From NCBI GenBank assembly GCA_020086605.1, contig JACBWW010000003.1, positions 51,184,106 through 51,248,105 on the forward strand: DNA of 64,000 nt, given 5' to 3'. How positions within the stretch are numbered: position 1 is the stretch's first letter; the number at the start of each line of letters is the position of its first letter. A program made the translations under genes and the position numbers. This DNA is from Lanius collurio. Lineage: Eukaryota; Chordata; Aves; Passeriformes; Laniidae. Below are positions 43,430-55,847 of the stretch, piece by piece. The notes under the pieces are model-generated. The model was not told the DNA's origin, searched no databases, and saw nothing but the letters and a program-made list of their open reading frames with translations.

Positions 43430-43800
43430 CTGTCAGGACTCTGAGAGCTCCAATGGGCCTAAACAGGACTGCCCAGCCTTCCCGGGGCCTCCCACCATCC
43501 CTGCCTATGGGTCCATGGCCTCAAGGCTGAAGCCATGACTCCCTGCCCTGGTGATGCCACAGCAGTGCTTGTCCCTCTCTTCCCACATTCCTGCTCTACC
43601 CAGCCATGTGATATCCCTGCCTGGCCTTGGCCTGTCCTCTTTTCCATGGAGATGCCCAAAGCCCAAGGTTTGGTCTGCTTTCAGGTGCAGCCTCCTCTGC
43701 TCCCTGTGGCAGGGGGACCAGCACTGGCTGAAAAGCCCTGCACTGCCAGCCTCAAGCCTGATCCCTGAGCTCGCCAGCCTTCAGGAAGCTGTTGGCTTGT
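43430..43800 (+). repeat. GC-rich block of unknown, probably repeat origin
   Basis: A C/G-rich stretch (GGGCCTCCCACCATCCCTGC, GTGGCAGGGGGACCAGCACT) whose composition differs sharply from the intron on the right. It carries overlapping open frames on both strands (43332-43901) with no recognisable domain. It may be a piece of a LINE 5' region or an LTR; I cannot name it. Confidence 0.45.
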
Positions 43801-44050
43801 CTCATATTCACTGTGAAATATACAGGGTCTATGCACAAAGCATAGCATTACATTTAACAAGAAGTGTTATTTTTCCCTTATTTCTCACGCAGAATAAATA
43901 AAGNNNNNNNNNNNNNNNNNNNAGCCTTCAGGAAGCTGTTGGCTTGTCTCATATTCACTGTGAAATATACAGGGTCTATGCACAAAGCATAGCATTACAT
44001 TTAACAAGAAGTGTTATTTTTCCCTTATTTCTCACGCAGAATAAATAAAG
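43776..44050 (+). other. Assembly gap flanked by identical 128-bp sequence
   Basis: Positions 43776-43903 and 43923-44050 are identical, from AGCCTTCAGGAAGCTG to AATAAATAAAG, and are separated only by 19 N (43904-43922). The best explanation is two contig ends that overlap but were not merged, so the second copy probably does not exist in the genome. Confidence 0.9.
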
Positions 44051-44689
44051 TTAATCTCTAAGCAGAATAAATGTTAATTATAAAGCAAAGCAAAGTTGAA
44101 TGATTTATAAATGAAACAGTACTTTTATTTTTTGGTTTTATCTAAAAGGTCAGGATAGACTAAAAAATAACACTTTTAAAGAAAGGTCAGGTCCTAACTG
44201 AGATGAAAACAATTCTCTGGCAAGGAAAAATGTTTGTTCAGTATAAAAACTGATTCAAAATCCAGCTAGAGTTTACAGAGATAAAACTATTCCTGCTGAA
44301 CACTATGTGCTGTAAGCATCAAGTGGGCAGTTAGTGAACTTTTAAGCTATGAAGTGGCATCCAGTGCAAAACAAGAGCTTCGCCTGAGGAAAACTTTCCC
44401 TGTGAGATGACCCCAGTGATCCATTTGCTAGCAATTTCAAGATGTCCTTAGGTAAATGCTTACACACTAAAATTTCAAAATCATTGTAAGAATTACATAT
44501 GCATTGCCTTAGTGAGCATTTCAAGCAATTTTGCACCACAATACAGTGATAACAAGGATAGTGTTCTTGTTCAATAGCTAAAATGGTTCCTAATATCCAA
44601 AATAGCTCAATAACTGTGCGACCTTTATGTTGCACAGAGAAATGCTCACAAAAACAACTTCCACGGTAAAATGATACATTAGAACATCT

Positions 44690-45590
44690 AAAACCAGGGA
44701 CATTTGACAGTCTTGTGTAACATCCCAGTAGGTAAACTCAGGAAATGTGTGTTAGGTAAATGGGCAGTGAGGTGGATCAAAAGCAAGCTGAATGGCAGAA
44801 CTCAGAGAGTCGTGATCAGAAGAGCAGAATCCAGTTGGAAGCCTGTACTCAGTGATGATCCCCAGGGATCAACACGGGGTACAGTCTTATGCAACTTGTT
44901 TGTCAATGACCTGGATGAAGGGATTGAATGCACCCTCAGCAAGTTTGTTGATGATATGAAACTGGGGGAAGTAACTGGTACACCTGAAGGCTGAGCTGCC
45001 ATTCAACAGGAAGAGTGTGATTTGCAGATCAAGGGAGGGGATCCTCCCCTTCTACTCGGCCCTAGTGCAGCTATATCTGTAGTGCTGCAGTGCTGTCCTG
45101 GGCTCCTCAGTACAGGAAAGACAAGGAGCTACTTAAGAGGGTGCAGTGGAGGGCAAAAAAGATGATGAGAGGTCTGGAGCATTTCTCTTATTAGAAGCAG
45201 CTGCAGGAGCTGGAAATGTTTAGTTTAGACAAGACTGAGAGAGAATCTCATCAATACATATAAACATCTCAAAGGCAGATGTCAATTAGACGGTGCCAGA
45301 CTCTTTTCGGTGGTGCCCAGTGAAAGGACAAGGGCCAATGGCCATAAACCTAGACACAAGAAGTTTCAGCTCAAAAGGAGGAAGAACTTCTTTACATTGA
45401 GAGTGGAATAGCACTGGAACAGGCTGCCCAGGGAGGTCATGGAGTCTCCCTGTCTGGAGACGCACAAAACCCACCTGGACATTCACCTGTGTAACCTGCT
45501 TTAAGTGACTCCGCCTTGGCAGAAGGGCTGGACTGGATGATCTCCAGAGGTCGCTTCCAACCCTTAAAATTCTGTGATTCTGTGATTTTT
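44690..45590 (+). mobile_element. CR1 LINE, reverse transcriptase end and 3' end
   Basis: A partial frame at 44704-44994 reads GTVLCNLFVNDLDEGIECTL and KFVDDMKLG, the catalytic FVDD region of a CR1 reverse transcriptase. The 3' region follows (GAACAGGCTGCCCAGGGAGG near 45418, GATGATCTCCAGAGGTCGCT near 45535) and it ends with ATTCTGTGATTCTGTGATT near 45590. It is 5'-truncated and not functional. The minus-strand frame at 45286-45645 is antisense noise. Confidence 0.92.
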
Positions 45591-45699
45591 CAGAAACAGC
45601 AGCAGTTTTTAGATACCTCTTACACTTCTTGGCTGATAGAAGCAAAAAATGTCAAATTTTGAGACAACTGGTTTCTCACCTTATCTGAACAATTCAGAC

Positions 45700-45740
45700 T
45701 TCAGCAGAATGGTTGAGGTTGAAAGGCATCTTAGAATTTG
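45700..45740 (-). mobile_element. Possible CR1 3' tail remnant
   Basis: AGAATGGTTGAGGTTGAAAG resembles the reverse complement of the CR1 end. Only about 40 bp can be recognised, so this is weak. Confidence 0.35.
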
Positions 45741-46174
45741 GCCACTTTCAGAACTGTCAGCAATTTTATGGTCATTGCTTGATATTTACCTAAATTAAAT
45801 GGTATAGACCATCTCTATAGAGGCAAGAGTTTCTTAGAGATTCTACAGAGTTCCAAAGCAACTTCTTTCACATGTAAGAAAAAGTTGCTGGATAGCAATA
45901 AAGGAGAGTTTTCAGCAGGAAATTTGTTCCCTGAGGAAATAATAAATAAAAACTCACCAAAAACAAACAAATAAACAAATAAAACCCCATATAATAATAA
46001 TTACAGAAAAAGTAAGTACAAAGTTGAGTACAAAAAGAGACATTTTTCCTCTGTACAAAGACCATGTGATATTTAAATATTAATTATTCACACAAAAATG
46101 ATTGTGATAGCCTCCACAAGCCATATAAGGATGAATAGATGATATTTAAGAACCATCTGCACACAATCCTCTGC

Positions 46175-46400
46175 AATGGGCTCTAGGATGATCCTGCTTG
46201 TGCAGGGAGTTGGTCCAGATGACTCCACTGTGGTCCCTTCCAACATTACCAAGGTCAGGCTGGATGGGGCTCTGAGCAACCTGATCTAGTGACCTGCCCA
46301 TGACAGGGATTTGGAACAAGATGGGCTTTAAGGTCCCTTCAAACCCGAACCATTCTATGAATCCATGATCCTATGATATCCATTCTGTGATTCTGTCAAT
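46175..46400 (+). mobile_element. CR1 LINE 3' end, two nested tails
   Basis: CAAGGTCAGGCTGGATGGGG at about 46249 and TTAAGGTCCCTTCAAACCCG near 46328 are CR1 3' motifs, preceded by an earlier GATGACTCCACTGTGGTCCC motif near 46218. It ends with CATTCTATGAATCCATGATC and CTATGATATCC. Two closely spaced GTCCCTTC motifs suggest one end inserted next to another. Confidence 0.75.
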
Positions 46401-47099
46401 TTCTTTCTGGTTTGGTTAATATTCATAATTTCCCACTAGGGTCACTGGTAATTTGAATGATTTTTGGCTTAAGTACTACTGACTGGTTTGCTCTAAGTGT
46501 CAAAAGAGTGGACTCCAATGGCTTCAACAAACAGAAGGTCAATTTATTATAATTGAAATTTCTTTCAAAATTATAGTATTTTTATCATTAATTTTTTAAA
46601 ATTATATAGGTTTGAGAACCTTTTAGGGAAAAATATTATTTAAACATGTAAGCCTTATAAGTCTTTCATGAAAAGCCAAGCTACCCACCATGATGCTGTA
46701 TACAAAAGAAGAATAATTTCTTTTTCTATCTTCAATTACAAATCTGTGTACATTATCTGCCTGTTACACATATACAGTAGATATATATTAAGAATCAAAA
46801 GGTATGACTTTTAATTCCGAGTTTACTATTAGCTGAGAAGAGAGGGAAAAGGAGTCACAGGTGAAGAAAAATACAAAAAGCAGAAGTTTGTTTTACTTTC
46901 ACAAAGTCAATATCCCTCTTCCTTTTTGAATTTGAGTCAGCCTGATTTAATTTAAATATATGTCCTTCATGTCAAAGATTCTTTTCACAAATATTTTTAT
47001 ATATCATAGTGTACCAAGGCAGTACTACAAACTAAACCAGCATTATCTAAGCAATTCAGCCAGCTTTGTGAGAAGTGAAAGGGGTTAGTGTTACCTAGC

Positions 47100-47230
47100 T
47101 TCCAACTGCCCTGGATTAGGGCTCAAAAGACGTAGTGCCCTATTCCACTGGTAACTTTCTGGTAACTTTGGGTAAATCATTGTAAAGTATGTGCCTCAAC
47201 TGTGACATCCAAAAGAGGTCCAATAAATAT
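47100..47230 (+). mobile_element. Probable ancient MIR-like SINE fragment
   Basis: The stretch GGTAACTTTGGGTAAATCAT, followed by a TGTGCCTCAACTGTGACATC block, resembles the MIR core (GTGACCTTGGGCAAGTCACTT then TGTGCCTCAGTTTCCTCATC). If correct this is an old element shared by amniotes. The alignment is by eye. Confidence 0.5.
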
Positions 47231-47639
47231 TTCCAATGGTGATTCATAACTTTACCGTCTGTGTATCTCACCTCCTCCCACAGATATATTCATTTTCCAA
47301 ACTGCAGGTTCCTACACAGATCAATCACTTTTCAATCAGAAACTTATTCATGTGTTTGATATCTTTGCTTTCTCTGAACTTTCTTCAACTTTGCTATATT
47401 CTTCGGAAATACTGAGGTGCCAGAGCAACAGCTGGAGTCAAGGTGAAGGTTGATTTATACAGCAGCATGTTTTCTGTTCTGTTCTCTATTCTTTCTTTGA
47501 TATTTAGGTTGAAAAGCACTAAGGTATGCTTTTTTAAGCATTCTAAGTATGGACCTGAGAACTATGGGATGTTCTTAATATACTGACTAAATCAGAGCTC
47601 GCTGATATTACTGACAATAGAAATGAACAACAGATCTCA

Positions 47640-48975
47640 TAATTTTATTCCCAAACTTTTTTGCCTCAGTCTTCACTGGCAAATCCTCTTCCCACACCCC
47701 TTAAGTGGATGGGCTTCAAGACAGGGACTGGAAGACCAAAGTCCCTTACACTGTCAGAGAAGTTCAGGTTCATGACCTCCTTAACATACATAAGTCTATG
47801 GGACCTGATGAGCTGCATCCCAGAGTCCTGAGGGAATTTGCTGATGTAGTTGCTGAGGTGGAATCCAGGACACTTGAAAAGTCATGGCAATCAGGCAAAG
47901 TCCCAGGTGACTGGAAAAGAGGAAACATTTAACCTATCTTTAGAAAGGGTAGAAAGGAGGATTCTGGGAACTACGAACTTGTCAGCATCACCTCTGTGCC
48001 TGGGAAAACCATGGAACAGGATCCTCCCAGAAGCTGTGCTTAGCTGCATGGATGATAGGGAGGTGATTTGGAACAGTAGTGCAGCTTCACCCAGGGCAAG
48101 TCCACTCTAATTAACCTAGTGGCCTTCTACAATGGACCAACTGCATCAATCAACAAAGAGCCACATATGTAATCTATCTGGACTTTTGCAAAGCCTTGGA
48201 TGGGGTTCCTCAAAACATCCCTCTGTCTAAAGTGGGGAGAAGGGAATTCTATGAGTGAACTGTTCAATGGATGACGAATTGCTTGGACAGCTGTGTCCAG
48301 AGGGTCAAGAGTTTAGTGTTCTGACAGACATCCTGGATAGGTGGTTTCCCTCATGGGTCCATACTGGCATCACTATTATTTAGTGTCTTCATCAATGATA
48401 TAATTGAATGATATGCATTGAATGATATGCATTGAATGCACCCTCAGCCAGTTTTAAGCCTACAAGAAGCCAAGTGCTGTGGCTGACACATCAGAGGGAT
48501 AGGATGCCATTCATAGAGACCTGGAAAAGCCTGAAAAATGGCCTATAAGAACGTCATTAAATTGAACAAGGCCAAGTGCAAGGTGCTGTACCTGGCTCAG
48601 GGGACCCCCTGGCATCAATATAGCCTGGAAGATGAATGGATTGAGAGCAGCCCTGCCAAGGATCTGTCAGTGCTGGTGGATGAGAGACTGGACATGACCC
48701 AACAATGTGCACTTGCAGCCCTTGAAGGCCACTTGTATGCGGGGCTGCATCAAATGCAACGCAGGCAGCAGGGCGAGGGCAGCAGTTTCTCTCCTCTACT
48801 CTGCCCTTGTGATAGCCCATCTGGAGTGCTGAGTACAGATCTGGAAGAACATAGACCTGTTACAGAAGGTCCAGAGTAGGGCCCTGAAGATGATTAGATG
48901 GATGGAGCATCTCTCCTGTGAAGGAAACCTGAGAGAATTCAGACTGTTCAGCCTGGGAAAGAAATTTGTCCTGGC
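47640..48975 (+). mobile_element. CR1 LINE, reverse transcriptase remnant and 3' part
   Basis: A frame at 47705-47932 reads [20 protein letters not shown] and [15 protein letters not shown], the N-terminal part of CR1 reverse transcriptase. The remnant continues through the later domain (QGTPWHQYSLEDEWIESSPA and SVLVDERLDMTQQCALAAL at 48600-48720) to a final GTTCAGCCTGGGAAAG near 48945. There are several frameshifts and stops, so it is inactive. A 14-bp tandem duplication lies inside at 48404-48437. Confidence 0.93.
48404..48437 (+). repeat. 14-bp tandem duplication inside CR1
   Basis: ATTGAATGATATGC occurs twice in a row, followed by a partial third copy. Confidence 0.85.
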
Positions 48976-51443
48976 TGACTGTTCAATCTAACTAGCACAG
49001 ACTAGATTCTAACCAGGGTATGTATCACACAAGAAGTCATAATTATTCAACAGAATTCCTCCAGGTTCAATCTCCTTATAAATGCCCATCTTGTCAGCTA
49101 AATCTTTCTCTCACAATCCCTTGCTCTCCACGCTAACCACTTTACTTATCTCTCTGTGTTTCTTCTACATATTCAGAAAGTGAAATTTTCTGAATATTAG
49201 CAATGTTAGCAATGTTCATATTGACTGGATCCAGACAAAAAAAATATGCATATTGACATCTATAAAACAAAGCAAGTAAGTACATTAGAAAGAAACCCAC
49301 AATACAATACACATCAATGCTAAAAACTGCTTCATTATTCACACTGCTATTCTATGTTTGTTTTTACAGTTTTCAGTCAGACTTAGAATGTTTGAACACC
49401 ATGGTTCTCAGGGGACTTTTACAAAGTTTTCTTTTAAATATGAATGGCACTGAAATTTCCCATAATAAAGATCTAAAGAAATTACATAACTGAGAATCTC
49501 CTTGGTACTAGTTAGTGATTTTGCACATTAACAAATTCCACAGATTATTCACTAGTATGCAAGGTGTATTGCCTCAGCTACATTTAAGTGAAAACATTTT
49601 GTTGAACAGAGATGTATGTTTAGTCTTTTCCTGGTGCCTGAGAATGGGGAAAAAAGATAATTCTTTCAGCTTTCTCATACTGCTACTGATATAGTACACA
49701 AATAAAGCAGCCAGTGTTTTAAAGTATAAAGAGATCCATTCACTGGAACTAAAGTGGAGAAAGTGTAACTGGTAATTAAAAAGGTAGTTCAGAAAATTTA
49801 ATTTCTTACTTGAAGTAGTAATCATTATAAGATTAACTTCTCATTAAATAGACTTGACTCATTATTTACTGGGGGATACTTTGCAAATGGTATTTTTACT
49901 TCTCAAATTGGATAATCTTAGACTTAATTCGAAATAGTAATGTCAAATATCCTGAACCTTATCTATACTGGGAATGAGTAAAAACAGTATCATCTCATTT
50001 AAAACTAAGAAATTACTTCTGACACAACATCTTGCATGGGTCACTTGCATATTCATATTCCAAAACAGAATTTTGGACTTATTTTTTCCATTGTAAAAAT
50101 AATAACTTTCCTATTTTTAGGCAGGAAGTTATCCAACATTTTAGGCAGTCTGGTTATCCAGACTTCATGCATTTAGTGTGATGAGTTTTTACAAATAATA
50201 GACCAAAGAGAAACATTTCAAGAGCACAGCAGCTATATTTCACATATTTTGTGCCTCAACATATACCTAGCCAGTTCATGAAATTAACATTAAAAATTAA
50301 CATTAAATAACTACTCTGCCTCTATAACCTCGAGGCCATGAGGATATGCTTTCTCTCAAAAGTGCAACTGTTCTCAGCAACTAAATAATGAACAATTCCC
50401 AATTTAGGTTAAAGAGAATAAAGATAGGCAGAAAGAAAAGATATTTCTGCATAATAACTTATGCAGGTTGATTAGAAAGTACATGGGAAAATTTCAGTGT
50501 GAGGATAGACTAAAAATCCCATATTCAGTTACTTCATTATCTAGTTCTCATCATCTGTCTGTTGTTTTCTTATTAAAATGATTTATTTCCTTGTGTGTGT
50601 GTCTCCCAATGGTAGAAAACCACCCCTCCAAAAAGTAAAATTACCTCCTAGAACTAAAAATAAAGTTGAAAATGCTGAGTGAGGGAAGAGGGAGAGAAGG
50701 AAATGGGAGTAAGTCTTCCAGCAGAAATAAATCCAATGCATCTGATGACAGTGACATTATTAATTTTAACATATAAAATCTACTTTCTAAAGTTAGATCA
50801 CATCAGGTTTGTTTCCTTTAAGGTACGGTAAACTTTATAATGGTCAAAACTATTAATAATCTAACTTGAATGGATTATTGCATTGTGAAGTTATTTTCAC
50901 AGCAGTAAAATATAAATAATTTAATAAAAAAGCCCAAGAATATTATGAGAACATTTCCATGTCAACAATTTTCCAAGAGGAAAATGTTCCAATGTTTAAT
51001 CTTAATACCACTAAATATTCTGAATGTAAACAAGTGTTTTATTCCAGGTCTTTCAGTTGTTTTATCATCCTGACATGAACAGATTGTCATATTAAGAACA
51101 GATTAACATATTAAGATGTTTGGTAGCTATGAAGCATACAGATGTGTAGGTTAACATATTAATGATTTGACCTTATCAAAATGAAGTATTTTGGAGGTCC
51201 TATACACTCTAGAGTTTATGTGCTATTAATAGAAGTTTTCAACTGCCATAGAAAATTTATTTTCCTATTTAATTTTCCTTGAATTTTAGTGGATTTCCTT
51301 TGATGAAATATTTTCAATAGATGTATAAAATATATATGCATATATATACAGATACGCATTAATATAGGTAAAAATCTAAATATAAATATTATTTGCATTT
51401 TCTATATTTATTTTTAATATTTATTAATATATTGAAATAGGTG

Positions 51444-51459
51444 CATATATATATATATA

Positions 51460-51495
<36 letters not shown>
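51444..51495 (+). repeat. (TA)n(TG)n(TA)n microsatellite
   Basis: About eight TA units, then GTGTGTGTGT, then about twelve TA units. The open frame at 51414-51635 (YIYIYIYTHTHIYIYM) only translates this repeat. Confidence 0.95.
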
Positions 51496-53093
51496 AAATC
51501 ACTAAAACCATGCTGAGGTTTAAATAATTCTTTTCCCTTCCAGAAACCAGGACTCTTAACATTACCTATGGATTTTATCGTTTCAATATAACATTTTCCT
51601 AGATTTTTAGAGTTGTTTGAAATCTTGTATTTCATTTCAATTTATAAATTCCTGAACTTTCAACAAGTCACCCAAGCAAAGAAAATGCTTTCTAAGCATT
51701 ACCTAAATTAAAATAAAGAGTAATTCAGTACTTTTTTCTTGTCTTATGTAGAGGATTTGGAATTACTTACAGTCAGTAGTACATAAATTATTATCATTTG
51801 CTCTTTTGTAAACAATAAAGAGGAGTATGTAGAGTAGGAAATGAAACAAAGATATCAAAATTTTTGAATGCCCCTAAAATATCAGAAGTTTATTTTTAAT
51901 GGTAAATATGAAATTAAGAAGATGCATCCATTAAATCATTAAAATGGAAAGGACTCTTTACGGCTTGACTTAACACTTGTTCCAGAAGTAAATAACAATC
52001 TATCAAATTAAACATTAGCATAGACTATCATGTCTTAATATCTAACATTAGTTCTATTGACCTTTTAAAATGAAATATGATCTAACTTGAAGTAAAAAAA
52101 GTTGAATTAAAATTTTAAAATTAGATCTCTCAGGATTCATATACAGTATCAGAACTAACTGCCAATAGTGGTGTTATTAAAATCTATCATTGGGAGAATT
52201 CTAAAAATAAGTTCTTTAAATTTGGGGATGATCAACAAAATGCAACATTTTTTCTCCTCTACAACTTGACTACAACAAAATCAATGTCATTCTGTGCACT
52301 GTAATTGTGTGGGTGTATAGTTAGAAGAAAAGACATCTAAAGGGTGCAAAGGTAAAAAATAATCTGTTTAGAATATATATCTCAGTATGAGATGAAGTGT
52401 AGCTGAAGGACCCAGGAGTATGAGAATCCACTAAAAACATTTACTTATGTGACAATGTATGCAACTTAAGCTCTTATTATGCCTGGAGGTAAAAAAAAAA
52501 AAATACTTCTGAGAAACACTGGTAATTTCAGTCTATGAAGAGAGGATTTCTCTCTCCTCCATCCACTGTAGAATCAGGTAGCCATCTGGGCTACTTTGAC
52601 AAAAGAAATTCAAGATCTTAAAGGTTACTGATTCACAATTCTGATAACTAAGTATCTATCTTAAAAAGAAGAAAAAAAAAAAAAAAAGTAAAAATCTGTC
52701 ATCTGTCAAATATATTGTCAATGAAAGCAGCAACTTATTTTCACTGGCCTAAGCAGAAGATACAGCCCTTTTCTAAGTAGCAGACCTCTAAAATGTGACT
52801 CAAGTGATGAAGTACTTTTCTTTCTCCTAGGGAATCTCAAGCCCTTGAACGTTCTGGTATTAAAAAACTTTTCAGTAAGTGAGTAGTAAATGCAAACTGA
52901 GATTAGTATCTACATCAGTGTGTCTGTAGTTGCACTACACATACAAACTATTACAATATATGGAAATCTAGTCATTGTAGTTAGTGGAATGTAGTGTTTT
53001 AATTAATTTTAAAGCACTCATCTAAGACAGGATGTAACAAGTGCCTGTATGCTGTTTCTTCCCTCTTCCAGTTTCTATGCCAGAATGGCATGG

Positions 53094-53626
53094 TGTCCTG
53101 GTTTTTGCTAGGATAGAGTGAATGTTCTTCCTAGTTGCTGTTATAGCACCATGTTTTGGATTTAGGATGAGAATAACACACTGATGTTTTAGTTCTTGCT
53201 GAGCAGTGCTCACCATGAGTCAAGGACTTTTCAGCTTCTCATGCTGCTCTGACAGCAAGGAGCCTGAGGGTGCACAAGAAGCTGAAAACGAACACAGCTG
53301 GGAGAGCTGGCCCCAGCCAACCAAAGGACTGTTCCATACCATATGACATCATGCTAAACGGGAGATGAGGGAACTTGTCTGGGAGGTGGCAACCACAGCT
53401 CAGGGACTGGAAGAAAATTGGGTGGCAGGTGGTGAGTTACTTTGTGCATCACTAGTTTTGTATATTCTTTAGTCATTATTACTACTTCCTCATCCTTTTC
53501 TGTCCTGTTAAATTTGCTTTATCTCAATCCATGAGTTTTACCTTTCTTCTGACTCTCTCCACTGTCTCCCTGGGAGCAAATATCCACGTAGTGTTTAGGT
53601 GTCTGACATGCTAAACACACCACGTG
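53094..53626 (+). mobile_element. Solitary avian ERVL-type LTR
   Basis: It begins TGTCCTGGTTTTTGCTAGGA and continues GTTTTGGATTTAGGATGAGA, CAAGGACTTTTCAGCTTCTC, CCATACCATATGACATCATG and TTTATCTCAATCCATGAG, a set of words I recognise from a common avian ERVL LTR. It ends near GCTAAACACACCACG. Part of the family's end seems changed and no target duplication is clear. It contains no viral gene. Confidence 0.85.
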
Positions 53627-55579
53627 ATCTGTAAGTTCTAACTTGCCAACACCATGCAGACGTCTCTTCTACTCTAGAACACCTCTACCCAACACCTACC
53701 ATGGGGTCAGCTGCAACCCACACTGGTAGGATTAGCAAGGCATCAGGAAGGCTCAGTAACCCATACATAATATGAGTTGCAGAAATTTTGTAACTTCAAA
53801 ACTTCATACATCTTGGTAACACCTTGGTTTGTCTGCCAAAGAGCTTCTGCACTTCTACCACTGCCTCAGAAATATCTTGGGCACCCTAGGTGATTTTAGT
53901 GATGCATCAGTGCACATATGTACAGGCACAGTGTTTCACAGCTCTCCAGCTTTAATTGGTATGTAGATACCTATAGGTGTCTAAACAAAAATCTTACCTA
54001 TTTCTCTGTTACAACTGCTAGTTTTTCACTACACTAGTACAGTGTACTGTTTGTTGCAATAGCTTTTGAGACAAGGAATGAATGATAAAATCTGAATAAA
54101 TTTCCGAATGTTGTGAAAAAGTGATAGACAGTTTTCCCCTTCTGGCAAGTCTAGCCATGATGTTGTAAGGCAGCTTAGTACTATTGTTCTTCACCTGATT
54201 GGCAATTGCTTCACATTCTGTCTGAAAGTGACAGAAGAAAAAATAAAGTAACAATAGAAAATCAAGCAGAGCAAGAAGAAATTTTCAATATATTTTTCTT
54301 CATATTTCATCCCACATGCAAGGTGCTCACATTCGCCCAACCTCAGCTTCATATAGCTGGCCGTCAAGTATGAAGGAGACTAACCATTTGCATGCTTTTA
54401 AATATGAGCAGGACAACTAAATTTTATTCTATTCTGAAATGCTCCTGGATATATTTCATATCTTCATCTGTATTTTCGTATAAGCAAAGATTCTTAATGG
54501 ATGGCAAATGTGTTTGTGAACTTAATTTATATATTTGATACTATTTTGCTCCAAGTGGAAGCATGAGTTTGCAGATGGCTTAAACAGAGGTAAACAAAAA
54601 GGGGAAGGAAACAAGATCAGTTAAGAAATTGATTTCATGAGTGAAATGAATAGAAATTGTAGGGCTACTGTTGAAACCTTCCAGAGTTTTAAGGGAGGAA
54701 GAAGGTAGAGAGTGAGAGGAAAAGGATGCTGAATCTAAAAAGACAGAAAAGTTATAGATGCTTAAAGTAATGTCTAACTATCAGAAAATAAAGATTTTTT
54801 TTTTTCTGAAAGCCTTTTTAGAATCTAGCTTTGCTTGATATAAAGAAGTTTGAAGTTTGTGTATGCCATTCAGTAAGACCAGATGCTGCAAAGCTAACTT
54901 AATCCCTCTGTCCACTTAGATAATATTATGGATTCATACATAAATGATAGAGTGCAAAAAGTAACCAACAGAAAGCAGTAACCAAAAGGAACTGCAAATG
55001 GAGGGAGTATAAAAGCACAACTAATTTTAGAAACAGTAAAAGAGGATTAGTGGTGCCAAGGAAGGAGTTCCTTCAAGAAGATTCAATGGAGCTTTTGTTC
55101 TACTTCAGCCAACAGTTTCTGACTCAAAGGGAGTTTCAACAAAGCAACAAGAAGAGAAAACATCAAGACAAGGAACTCTCAGTGAATAGAAAGAAGTGCT
55201 GAAACACAAATGAACAGACAAGCAAGAATAAGTGGGTTATGAAACCATAGCCTAGGTAGGGAAACATTTTGATTCTCCTCTAATTGAATTTTCTTATTGA
55301 AAGTCTTTTAAATATCGTATAAATTAATACCTTTCATTAATAAAATTGCCTATTAAAGAAAGTAATATACATAACTCACATGACTATGTACTTGAGATCT
55401 TCCCACAGTTTCATGTACCTCAGTAGATCACATTTTTTCTGTATAAGTCAATTAAAAAAAAATTTAAAAGCTTTAAAGTCCCTTGCCTGTTTGCAAGGTC
55501 TTAAACAGAAAATTAGGAAAATATGTTTAATTACATTAAAAGTCTGTTTGCAAAAAAATATGTAATACACTAGGTTTTC

Positions 55580-55660
55580 TATTTTTTTGTTGCTATGTTT
55601 TTTTGTTTGTTTGTTTTTTGTGTTGTTTTGGTGGTGGTGGTGGTTTTGGGTTTGTTTTTT
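55580..55660 (+). repeat. T/G-rich low-complexity tract
   Basis: A TTTTTTGTTTGTTTG-type run with four GGT units (GGTGGTGGTGGTGG) and GGGTTTGTTTTTT; simple-sequence intron DNA. Confidence 0.85.
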
Positions 55661-55847
55661 CCATAGGCAACTGTCTTTTGATTTTGCAGTGCTTAATTTT
55701 TATTCTTCTTTTCAAAAGTTTACGCCAAAGTAGCTTTAGGTATTACACTGAAGCTTGGCCATGTGAGGCTGCCTTATGAAAAAGAATCTTAAAAGCCAGT
55801 TTTCATAAACTCAGGAGAACAGAAGGGAATAAGACTATAATTAGTAT

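Noticed and set aside
43776..44050. Genuine tandem duplication of 128 bp
   Set aside because: The copies are exactly identical and separated by N only, which points to unmerged contig ends.
48538..48879. A 113-codon frame as a gene
   Set aside because: Its residues match the CR1 element's reverse-transcriptase tail; frameshifts on both sides show a dead LINE.
54018..54254. A 78-codon minus-strand frame as an extra CSMD3 exon
   Set aside because: It has no CUB or Sushi pattern and does not fit between the CUB2 exon and the cassette exon, which already join in phase.
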